This document shows positions 17,558-27,800 of a stretch of 64,000 nucleotides of DNA, in pieces; the first letter of the stretch is position 1, and the number at the start of each line of letters is the position of its first letter. Source of the stretch: Mycolicibacterium novocastrense (GTDB taxonomy: Bacteria > Actinomycetota > Actinomycetes > Mycobacteriales > Mycobacteriaceae); assembly GCF_001570485.1 (NCBI RefSeq), contig NZ_BCTA01000070.1, positions 1 through 64,000 of the forward strand. The letters are read 5' to 3'. The translations under genes and the position numbers were made by a program. The notes below the pieces were generated by a model. It had not been told where the DNA came from. It worked only from the letters and a program-made list of their open reading frames with translations, and made no database searches.

Positions 17558-19747
17558 GTGAGCCAGGCCAATCCCGCTGAGCCCGTTGAGGCAGCTCGCA
17601 GCCCACGCTCGGAAAAGCCGGGGTTCCGCGATGACATCGAAGGGCTGCGCGCGGTCGCGGTGTTAGCGGTTGTCCTGTTTCACGCGGACGTGCCCGGCGC
17701 GAGCGGTGGGTACGTCGGCGTGGACGTTTTCTTCGTCATCTCCGGCTTCCTGATCACCCGGCTGCTCCTTCGCGAGGTGAGCACCGTCGGCACCGTGCGG
17801 CTCCGTCGCTTCTACGGTGCACGCGCCCGCAGACTGCTACCGGCGTCAGCCACGGTGGGCATCGTCACCGCGATCGGCTCGGCTCTTCTCTTACCTCCGC
17901 TGCAGGCCCGGAGCGTTTTCGGGGACGGCATCGCCAGCGCCCTCTATGTCGGCAATTACTGGTTTGCGCTACACAACGTCGACTACCTCGCACCGGTCAT
18001 GCCGGAGTCGCCGTTCCAGCACTACTGGTCTCTGGGCGTCGAGGAACAGTTCTACCTGGTGTGGCCGCCCATGATCATCGCGACGGCCTGGCTCATACGG
18101 CGCATGCGCCGACGCAAGGGAACTCACGCCGCACCACCGAAGCGTCCATACCTTCCATTCCTGATAGTTCTGTCCTTGGTGGCGGCCGGATCGTTTGCGA
18201 TGTCGCTGGTCATTACGTATGTGCTGCCCGCGGTGGCTTTCTTCTCATTGCCCACACGAGCCTGGCAGTTGGCGGTAGGCGGCCTGGTCGCGCTGACCGC
18301 AAGCCAGTGGGGCCGACTATCCGCGACCCCGGCCGCGATCGCGGGCTGGACAGGGCTGGCCCTCATCCTGCTGTCCTGCACCCTCTTCAGCGCGAATACG
18401 CCATTTCCCGGTACCGCCGCGCTGATGCCCGTCCTCGGCGCCGCTCTGGTCATCGGCGGCGGCTGCGCCGCACCTTCTCGAGGATGCGGGCGCGTCCTGG
18501 CAGTCTCGCCGATGCAAGCGATCGGCCGAGTGTCTTATTCGTGGTACCTCTGGCACTGGCCGGTGCTGCTGTTCGCACCGCTGCTGCTCGGCCAGCCGCT
18601 GGGGCTACCGGGCAGGTTGGCCGCCGCCGCCGTCTCCGCCGTACTGGCGGTGCTCACCCTGCATCTCATCGAGAACCCCTTGCGGTTCGCGGCCCCGGTA
18701 CGTCGGTCCCCCGCCGTCAGTCTCGCGCTTGGTGGCGCTGCCACTGCGGCTGCCGCTCTTGTGTGCGTCGTGCTGTTGGTATGGGTCCCGGTTCCGATCG
18801 GCCACGGCGCGCCAAGAGCACCGCTGACCATCACTGCCGCACCTACCCCCACCGGTGCTGACACGGACGCCTATACCGCGGCAGTGCAGCACTCGTTCGC
18901 ACAGGTGCAATCCGCACTCGCGGCAGCCACCCATCAGAAAGCCGTACCGTCCAACCTCAACCCGCCACTCAGCGACGTCGCAGCCCAACTCAACGCCATC
19001 TTCCTCAACGGCTGTATGCGCAATGCGCTCCAAGCCGGACAACCACAATGCGCGACCGGCGATACCGCCTCCTCGACGACGGTTGCCCTGGTGGGCGATT
19101 CGAATGCCGCGATGTGGAATCCTGCGTTCCAGCAGGTCGCCGAGCAGCGGCGGTGGCGGCTGGTGACTATGGCCAAGGCGGTCTGCCCGATGCTCGATCT
19201 GCCATTCGCTAACCCACTGTTCCGCCTGGCAACGCGGTGTGAGCAGTGGCGCGCTCAGATTATGGACCGCATGCACGCCGAACGCCCTCGGCTGGTCGTA
19301 CTGAGCGTGTATCGCGGATACCGCGCTGGGAACAGATTCCAGCCGGGTTTCACCTCGTACAGTCCGGCGTGGCTGGACAGCTTGACCCGTCTGGTGCGGC
19401 AGCTGCGCGACACCGGTGCGGACGTGTTGGTGCTCGGCCCCATCCCAGATCCCCCCTCGGACGTTCCGATTTGCGTGTCAGCACACCTCGATGACGCGAT
19501 GGCGTGCTCGGAGCCCAGATCGGCAGTGGTCAATCCGGCAGGCATCACGGCCGAGTCCGCCGCTACGGAAGCCGGTGGCGGGCAGTACGTCGATCTCACA
19601 CAGTTGTTCTGCACCCCCGACCGTTGCCTGGTGATCGTCGGCAACACGCTGGTCTACTTCGATAGCAATCACGTGACATCCGAATACTCACGACAATTGG
19701 CGCCTGCTATCGAAGCAATTGCGGACCGCGCGCTGGCGCAGCGATAA
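17558..19747 (+). CDS. OafA/YrhL-type membrane O-acyltransferase with SGNH domain
   Basis: A 729-residue fusion protein. Residues ~20-400 form an acyltransferase-3 domain, with the N-terminal RDDIEGLRAVAVLAVVLFHA catalytic-His region, FFVISGFLITR, and about ten hydrophobic helices. Residues ~470-729 form an extracytoplasmic SGNH-hydrolase-like domain with block I ALVGDSNAAMW near 540 and a terminal DSNHVTSEYSR carrying the Asp-x-x-His pair. Such proteins carry acetyl or short acyl groups across the membrane onto exported sugars; GPL clusters use a shorter relative (Atf1) for O-acetylation. GTG 17558 behind GGAGGA was chosen over an open upstream extension. It converges with the FAAL gene. Confidence 0.87.
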   Translation: MSQANPAEPVEAARSPRSEKPGFRDDIEGLRAVAVLAVVLFHADVPGASGGYVGVDVFFVISGFLITRLLLREVSTVGTVRLRRFYGARARRLLPASATVGIVTAIGSALLLPPLQARSVFGDGIASALYVGNYWFALHNVDYLAPVMPESPFQHYWSLGVEEQFYLVWPPMIIATAWLIRRMRRRKGTHAAPPKRPYLPFLIVLSLVAAGSFAMSLVITYVLPAVAFFSLPTRAWQLAVGGLVALTASQWGRLSATPAAIAGWTGLALILLSCTLFSANTPFPGTAALMPVLGAALVIGGGCAAPSRGCGRVLAVSPMQAIGRVSYSWYLWHWPVLLFAPLLLGQPLGLPGRLAAAAVSAVLAVLTLHLIENPLRFAAPVRRSPAVSLALGGAATAAAALVCVVLLVWVPVPIGHGAPRAPLTITAAPTPTGADTDAYTAAVQHSFAQVQSALAAATHQKAVPSNLNPPLSDVAAQLNAIFLNGCMRNALQAGQPQCATGDTASSTTVALVGDSNAAMWNPAFQQVAEQRRWRLVTMAKAVCPMLDLPFANPLFRLATRCEQWRAQIMDRMHAERPRLVVLSVYRGYRAGNRFQPGFTSYSPAWLDSLTRLVRQLRDTGADVLVLGPIPDPPSDVPICVSAHLDDAMACSEPRSAVVNPAGITAESAATEAGGGQYVDLTQLFCTPDRCLVIVGNTLVYFDSNHVTSEYSRQLAPAIEAIADRALAQR

Positions 19748-19806
19748 GTTCCCCAGCACCGGCGCTGCAGCCGCACCGGCGGCCGAACCTCAACTCGCGG
19801 TGTGAC

Positions 19807-21546
19807 TTACCCGTCTTGGCGGGTGAATTGGCCGGTTCGGTAGTGGTCGATGCATGTTGCTCGTCGTACTTTGCCGCTGGTGGTGATGGGTATGGACCCA
19901 GGTGATACCAGGACGACGTCGGCGACGGCGAGGTCGTGGGTGTGCGAGATCGCTGAGGTGATGTCGCGTTTGAGGGTGGCGAATTTGTGCATCACCTCGT
20001 CGTGGGAGTCGCCGCGTCGTTTGGCTTCGACGATGACGACGAGTTGTTCGGTGTCGTTGGTGGGGACCGCGATCGCTGCGACGCGGCCGCCCGATATTTC
20101 CTGGATGGTGGCTTCGATGTCATCAGGGGAGTGGTTGCGTCCGTAGACGATCAGCAGGTCCTTAATGCGGCCGAAGATGAACAGGTCGCCGTCGGTGACG
20201 AAGCCCAGATCTCCGGTGCGCAGCCACGGCCCGGGCGGGGTGCCTGCGGAGGGGTTGACCACGGTGGCGCCGAAGGTGCGTTGGGTTTCTTCGGGTTTGT
20301 GCCAGTAGCCTGAAGCGACGTTGTCGCCGTGCACCCAGATCTCGCCGGTGGTGGCCGGTGGGCATTCGGTGTGGGTGTCGGGATCGACGATGCGCACCGT
20401 GGGCGAGGGGGTCAGCGGATAGCTGATCAGTGGTGTGCCCCCGCCGGTGGTGCAGCGTTTGGCCTGACCCGCGGCGAGTTTGTCGGTTTCGAAGTACAAG
20501 ATCGTGGGTGCTTGGCCGGCGCGGCTGGTCGCGGCGTAGACGGTGGATTCGGCCAGTCCGTAGGAGGGTCGGACCACCCAGTCGTGGAGGTTGAATCGGG
20601 CGAACCGTTCGGTGAAGCGTTGCAGGGTGGCCGGGTGTACGCGTTCGCTTCCGCTGAGGATGGTTTCCACGTTGCCCAGATCCAGTCCGGCCATGTCCTC
20701 GTCGGTGGTTTTCCGTGCGGCGAGCTCGAAGGCGAAATTGGGTGCCGCCGAGAATGCATGAGTGTTGGTGGCCAGCAACTGCATCCACCGCGCCGGGCGC
20801 TGCAGAAACGCCACCGGACTGGTCAGCACAGCGCGGTAGCCACCCAGAATCGGAGCGCATACTCCCAGAACCAGACCCATATCGTGATAAAACGGCAGCC
20901 ACGACACGATGGTGCTGTCGAAGGGTGCGATCCCGTCCCGGTGCGCGAAATAACCCGCCATCAATTGCTCGAAGTTCGCCTGGAGGTTGGTATAGGAGAT
21001 CATCACGCCGGCGGGTTGGCGGGTGGAGCCTGATGTGTATTGCAGATAGGCGGTGGCTTGTTGGATGTCGCCTGGGTCCTCGGCGCGTATCGCAGCGTCG
21101 AGGTCCAATGAATCGACGTCGATGATCGTGGGTCGCGGCGCCAGTGGCTGCGCGGTGACGTGAGGGACCACGTGATCCACGACTGCCGACGTGGTGAGAA
21201 CGGCCGTGGGTGCGGCATCGCGGAGCACCGAATCCACGCGTTCATCGCTGGCCCCGCCTAGCGGGACCGACAGCGGAACCGCGACGATCCCGGCCTGTAA
21301 CGCCCCCAGAAACGCCACGATGTAATCCAGTCCCTGGGGGGCCAATATCACCGCGCGATCCCCCGGTGCTGCACAGCCTCGAAGCTCATGTGCCACATTG
21401 CGCACGCGCCGATACAACTGCGGCCATGTCACACTCTCGTGGACGCCGGCCCAGTCCTGCTCGTAATCGACGAACGTGAATGCGATCTCATCCGGCTGCA
21501 GACTCGCGTGCTCGCGCAGCAGATCCGGGAGGGACGTTTCAACCAC
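19807..21546 (-). CDS. fatty-acyl-AMP ligase (FAAL), FadD family
   Basis: A 579-residue adenylating enzyme. The AMP-binding motif YTSGSTRQPAGV lies near 169-180, and GEIWVHGDNVASGYW and LRTGDLGF near 410-450 are core motifs. The C-terminal lid ends in PITTSGKVRRA, with the catalytic Lys. The segment around LYFETDKLAAGQAKRC is the FAAL-specific insertion that distinguishes these from acyl-CoA ligases. FAALs hand an acyl-AMP to a polyketide synthase, and this gene is divergent from the PKS at 21828, so it should load that synthase or feed the PapA step. It starts at GTG 21546 with a weak ribosome site. A fragment matching its C-terminus is found at 28525-28635. Confidence 0.9.
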   Translation of the reverse strand: MVETSLPDLLREHASLQPDEIAFTFVDYEQDWAGVHESVTWPQLYRRVRNVAHELRGCAAPGDRAVILAPQGLDYIVAFLGALQAGIVAVPLSVPLGGASDERVDSVLRDAAPTAVLTTSAVVDHVVPHVTAQPLAPRPTIIDVDSLDLDAAIRAEDPGDIQQATAYLQYTSGSTRQPAGVMISYTNLQANFEQLMAGYFAHRDGIAPFDSTIVSWLPFYHDMGLVLGVCAPILGGYRAVLTSPVAFLQRPARWMQLLATNTHAFSAAPNFAFELAARKTTDEDMAGLDLGNVETILSGSERVHPATLQRFTERFARFNLHDWVVRPSYGLAESTVYAATSRAGQAPTILYFETDKLAAGQAKRCTTGGGTPLISYPLTPSPTVRIVDPDTHTECPPATTGEIWVHGDNVASGYWHKPEETQRTFGATVVNPSAGTPPGPWLRTGDLGFVTDGDLFIFGRIKDLLIVYGRNHSPDDIEATIQEISGGRVAAIAVPTNDTEQLVVIVEAKRRGDSHDEVMHKFATLKRDITSAISHTHDLAVADVVLVSPGSIPITTSGKVRRATCIDHYRTGQFTRQDG

Positions 21547-21827
21547 CGCCTGAGGTTAACGTCAACGGCGCGCAAACGTCGATGATCGAGGTTGTCCAGC
21601 GTGCGCAGCAAAGTCACGATTAAATAACGACCGGGGGTCCGACTTTGACCATCGATGCGCGAATGGGGACCACGCCGATCCCGCCCAACCCTCGTTGACG
21701 TGCCAGTAAGCCCTGATACGGTAGGCACCGAATGACGGAGAGGTGGGCAGTCCCACTGTTGGACGCAACTCCACGTCGTGAGTCAAGCAACCGATGGCGC
21801 TAACTAGATGTGCTGTGAGGAGACGCA
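21547..21827. promoter_or_regulatory. FAAL/PKS divergent promoter region
   Basis: This 281-base gap separates the leftward FAAL from the rightward PKS and should contain both promoters, allowing joint control. GAGGAG at 21817-21822 is the PKS ribosome site. An A/T-rich patch (GATTAAATAA, near 21618) is the best promoter-like element. No gene is seen. Confidence 0.55.
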
Positions 21828-24800
21828 ATGGATTCATCTGGGGCAATCGATGATCGAACTCACCGTTCAGCCTCGACGAACTCATCGCACGACACGAGCA
21901 GCACTCCTGTCACTCCGGTTGCTGTCATTGGGATGGCGTGTCGTCTTCCTGGGGGTATCGATTGTCCGGAGCAGTTGTGGGAGGCGTTGCTTCGTGGCGA
22001 TGATCTGGTGACCGAGGTCCCGCCGGATCGGTGGGACGTCGAGGAGTTCTATGATCCCGAGCCCGGGGTGGCTGGTCGGTCGGTGTCGAAGTGGGGGGCG
22101 TTCCTCGATGATGTCGCCGGCTTCGATCCGGAGTTCTTCGGGATCAGTGAGCGCGAGGCGATCGCGCTGGATCCGCAGCATCGGTTGCTGTTGGAGAACT
22201 CCTGGGAGGCCATGGAGCACGCCGGTCTCGGTCCCGAGCGGGTGCGTGAATCTCGCACCGGTGTGTTCGTGGGATTGACTCACCACGATTACCAACTCGT
22301 CACGGCCGACTCTCCAGAAATGTCGGGCCCGTACGGCTTTCAGGACAATCTATCCAGCATGGCGTCCGGCCGGATCGCCTACGCCCTGGGGCTTCGTGGC
22401 CCTGCCCTGACCGTCGATACCGCGGATTCTTCAAGCCTGACTGCGGTGCATATGGCGTGTCGGAGCCTGGATGTCGGCGAGAGCGATATGGCTTTCGCCG
22501 GTGGAGCGTTCGTGATGCTGGAATCGCGAAGATTCCTTGCGGGGACGGCGAACGGCCAGCTCTCACCCACGGGCCGCTGTCATGCCTTCGACATCGCGGC
22601 GGACGGGCATGTGCTCGGCGAGGGCAGTGCGGTGGTGTTGCTCAAGCGCTTGCCCGATGCGCTCAGCGACGGCGACCGCATCCTGGCGGTGATACGCGGC
22701 ACCGCCGCCAACCAAGACGGTCACACGGTCAACATCTCGACCCCGTCGTCGAGCGCGCAGAGCGCGGTGTATCGGGAGGCCCTGGAGATCGCGGGGGTAG
22801 ACGCGGGCAGCGTCGGCATGGTCGAAGCGCACGGCACCGGAAGCGCCGGAGGTGACGCTGCCGAGTACACCAGCTTGACCGAGGTGTACGGCGCCGACGC
22901 CGCCTGCGCTCTCACCTCAGTGAAGACCAATCTCGGCCATGCGCAGTCGGCCGCCGGTGTTTTGGGTCTCATCAAGACGGTCCTCGCATTACAACGTGCC
23001 GCCATTCCGCCGAACCTGCATTTCACCCGTCTGCCGGATGATCTCGCCCGCACCCGCACCAGACTCTTTGTGCCACAAGAGATCACAGCATGGCCGGAAG
23101 CCGAATATCCCCGCCGGGCTGCGGTGTCGTCGTATGGGCTGTCGGGTACCAATGTGCATGCGATTGTGGAGCAGGCTCCGGAATCCTTCGTGTCCGAGGG
23201 TGATTCAGCGGATGTGTCGGGTGCGGGTGGGCAGTTGTTTGCGTTGTCGTCGACCTCGGCTGTGGAGTTGCGGCGCACTGCTGGCCGGTTGGCTGATTGG
23301 GTCGATGCCCATGCTGAGGTGGCGTTGTCGGATCTGGGTTACACCCTGGCGCGCCGGCGTGCGCATCGGCCGGTGCGCACCGCTGTGCTGGCGAGCAGCC
23401 GAGCCGAGCTGAGCGCGGCGTTGCGGCAGGTCGCTGATGCCGAGATGTCGTATCAGGGGGCGGTGGGGCGTGATGACCGGGGTCCGGTGTGGGTGTTTTC
23501 TGGGCAGGGGTCGCAGTGGGCGGCGATGGGCGCGCAACTGTTGGCCGCTGAGCCGGTGTTTGCGGCCACGGTGGGGCAGGTCGAACCGCTGATCGCTGCT
23601 GAGTCGGGGTTCTCGGTGACCGAGGCGCTCTCGGCGTCTCAGACGGTGACCGGTATCGATCGGGTTCAGCCGACGCTGTTCACCATGCAGGTAGCGCTGG
23701 CGGCGACCCTCACCGCGTATGGGGTGCGCCCTGGCGCGGTCATCGGGCATTCGCTGGGTGAGGTCGCCGCGGCGGTTGTCGCGGGTGCGTTGTCACTGCA
23801 GGACGGGGTACGGGTGATCTGCCGGCGTTCGCGGCTGATGTCGCGTATCGCGGGTTCGGGCGCGATGGCATCAGTGGAATTACCCGCCAAACAAGTACTT
23901 TCAGAACTGACCGCGCGTCGCGTGAAGGATGTCGTGGTGGCCATTGCAGCCTCCCCTGAATCGACGATAATCAGCGGGGCCGCCGAGACCCTTCGCGCGA
24001 TGGTCTCGGCGTGGGAGCAACGCGACGTGATCGCCAGCGAGATCGCCAGCGATGTGGCCGTGCATTCGCCACAGGTCGAGCCGATCCTCGAAGAGCTGAA
24101 AGAGGCGTTGGCCGAGCTGACTCCGATGACCCCGCAGGTGCGGTTCTACTCGACGACCCAGTTCGATCCGCGCGAACAGCCGGCGTGTGACGGCAGGTAC
24201 TGGGTGGACAATCTGCGCCGCACGGTGCGGTTCGCCGCGGCGGTGCGTGCGGCGTTGGAAGAGGGCTATCGGGTGTTCGCTGAATTGGCGGCGCACCCGT
24301 TGCTCACCCAAGCCGTCGAGCAAACCGCACACAGCCTCGACATACCATTGGCTGTATTGGGCGGCTTGAAGCAGGAGCAGGATCTACCGCACGTGCTCGG
24401 TTTCGTCGCCGATCTGCACAGTGCGGGTGCTGCGGTCGATTTCTCCGTGCTCTACCCGAACGGGCGCCTGGTGGATGCGCCGCTGCCCAGTTGGACGCAC
24501 CGCCGGCTGTGGTTGACCCCCGATGGTGGGCAAACATCAACGCGCGGTGGACATACCGTGTCGGTACATCCGCTGTTGGGTCAGCATGTGCGCTTGCAGG
24601 AAGAACCTGAGCACCATGTGTGGCAAGCCGAGGTCGGCACCATCGCCCAGCCCTGGCTGGCTGATCACCAGGTTCGCGGTGTGGCTGTGCTTCCCGCGGC
24701 GGCCTACTGCGAAATGGCGCTGACGGCCGCCCGTACCGTCCTCGACGAGGCCTGCGAGATCCGCGACCTCCACTTCGGACGGCCTCTTTCGTTGAACGAG

Positions 24801-27800
24801 CGGGTGACGATTGGCGCCGCAGCGGTGGTGGCATCGCGCGGCGTCGTTGATTTCACTGTTGAAACGCGCGACCTCGAGGGGCAGGTGCGTCGAGCTTCCG
24901 CGGTCTTCCACGCCGCAGCGGATGAGCAGCCCGCCGAGGACGTGTCTTCGCTGGTTGCTGCGCATCCACGTCGTGTTGAGGGCACCGACGTGCGTAACCG
25001 CTTGGGCCAGAGCGGTGTTCAGTACGGTCCGGCTTTTGGTGGTCTGGAGGTGGTGCATACCGGCGTCGGGGATGGCGCGTCTGTGTTGGCTGAGGTGGCG
25101 CTCCCGCGAGATCTGCGTTCGCAGCAAGATGGTTACGGGTTCCATCCGGCGCTGCTGGATGCGTGTTTTCAGTCCGTCGCGGCTCATCCCGATGTCCAGG
25201 CTCTGGGCTCGGGCGTGCTGGCGTTGCCGTTGGGTGTGCGGCGGCTGCGCGCTTTCGGCGGTGGCCACCGCGCGCACTACTGCTACACGAGGGTGACCAG
25301 AGCCGACGCTTCGGGGATCGAGGCCGATCTCGATGTCCTCGATGAGCATGGAACGGTGCTGCTCGCGGTGCAGGGGCTGCGATTGGATACCGGCGAATCC
25401 GAAGGTGACCACAAAGACCGGATACTGAACGAGCGGCTGCTCACCATCGAATGGCGCCCACGACAACTGCCTGCACTCGCGCACCCTTATGCCGGAAACT
25501 GGTTACTGATCAACGGTTTCAACATGGATGTGGCGAGCACAGCTCTCACCGATGTCCTGAAAAGCCATGGTGCACAGTGCACGACGATGTGGTGGCCACC
25601 GCATGCCGATGCCACCGCTAAGGCGGCGGAACTCCGCGATCATCTGCGTACAGGCACCTTTGGCCGAGCGGTCGTCTTGACGGAGCGCAGCGGCGACGGT
25701 GCGACCGACCAATCCCCGCAGGTGGGAAGAGACTACGCGCAGCAACTCGCGCACATCACTCACGAGCTGGCGGAAATGGCTGCCGGATGGCCCCGTTTGT
25801 ATGTCGTGACTCGTGGTGCTCAGGGGGTGGTTGCGGGTGATGTGGTGAATTTGGAGCAGGCGGGGTTGCGGGGTTTGATGCGGGTGGTCGGCGTTGAGCA
25901 TCCGCATGTGCGTGCGGTCCAGGTGGATATGGATGAACGTACTGATGTGGAGTTGTTGGCGCTGCAATTGCTCAGCGATTCCGAGGAGGATGAGACGGCC
26001 TGGCGAAACGGTGAGTGGTATACCGCGCGCCTGTGTCCGGCTCCGCTGCGCCCTGATGAGCGGCACGTGACCGACGCCAGTCATGTGGATGACGGGATGC
26101 GTTTACAGATTCGCACTCCCGGCGATTTGGAAACGATGGAACTCGTTGCCTGCCAACGTATGACGCCCGGCCCAGGACAGATCGAGGTCGCGATCACCGC
26201 GTCGAGCATCAACTTCGCAGACGTCCTGGTCGCCTTCGGCCGCTACCCCGCCTTCGAGGGCCGGTTACCCGAGTTGGGCACAGATTTCGCCGGCGTGGTC
26301 ACCGCTGTGGGACCCGACGTGGATTCCCATGAGGTGGGCGACCATGTTGGGGGGCTGTGCGCTGACGGGTGTTGGGGGACGTTCGTGACGTGTGACGCCG
26401 AGCTTGCGGTGACGTTGCCGGCCGGGCTTTCCGACGGTCAGGCCGCCGCGGTGACTACCGCGTATGCCACTGCCTATCACGGTCTGCACGACCTGGCGCA
26501 TATCACCGGCGGCGATAAGGTGTTGATTCACTCCGCAACCGGCGGCGTGGGGCAGGCGGCTATTGCCGTCGCCCGCGCGGTTGGGGCCGAGGTTTTCGCG
26601 ACCGCCGGTAGCCCCGAGCGTCGACAGATGTTGCGCGACATGGGTATCGATCATGTTTACGATTCACGCAGCATTGAATTCGCTGAGGCGATACGCCGCG
26701 ATACCGACGGTTATGGCGTCGATATCGTCCTCAATACCCTTGCCGGCGCGGCCCAGCGGGCGGGCATCGAGTTGCTGGCCTTCGGTGGCCGGTTCGTCGA
26801 GATTGGCAAAGGCGACATCTACGGCGACACCCGGCTGGGTCTACTGCCGTTCCGTCGTAACCTCGCGTTCTTCGGCCTCGACCTCGGACTGCTGTCTCAG
26901 ACCCATCCTGGGCGACTACGTGACCTGCTGACCACGGTCTACGGGCTGACCGCCGGCGGCACCCTGCCGGTGCCGGCCAGTACGCATTACCCGCTCGCGG
27001 ATGCCGCGACGGCGATTCGGGTGATGAGCGCTGCCGAGCACACCGGAAAACTCGTGCTCGATGTGCCGCGTGAGGGGCACAGTCAGGTGATCGTGCCCCC
27101 GGCGCAGGTGCCGGTTTTCCGTGCCGACGGCGCCTACCTCGTCAGCGGTGGGTTAGGGGGCCTGGGACTGTTTGTTGCCGAGAAGATGGCCGCCGATGGT
27201 TGCGGGCGCATCGTGCTGTCGTCACGTTCGCAGCCCACAGCGGAGGCGATTCACGCCATCGAGCGCATGCGCGCGATGGGCGCCGACATCGAGGTGGTAT
27301 GTGGCGATATCGCCGATCCAGAGACGGCGGGCCGGTTGGTGGATTCAGCCACCGCCACCGGACTAGCGGTGTGCGGTGTGCTGCATCTGGCGGCCGTGGT
27401 CGAGGACGCCACTTTAACCAACATCACCGATGAGCTCCTCGAGCGGGACTGGGCGCCAAAGGTTTACGGTGCGTGGAATCTGCACACCGCCACCATCGGT
27501 CAGCCGTTGGACTGGTTCTGCTCGTTCTCCTCGGCGGCCGCGCTGGTGGGCTCACCCGGGCAAGGCGCCTACGCCGCGGCCAACAGCTGGCTGGATGCCT
27601 TCACCCGGTGGCGCCGCGCTCAGGGCTTGCCCGCCACCGCGATCGCCTGGGGTATCTGGGGGCAGATCGGACGCGCCGCCACGCTGGCCGAGGGCGCCGA
27701 GGTCGCGATCACACCCGAGGAGGGCGCCTACGCGCTGGACACGCTGCTACGCCACAACCGCACCTACACCGGATACACACCGGTCACCGGAATGCCGTGG

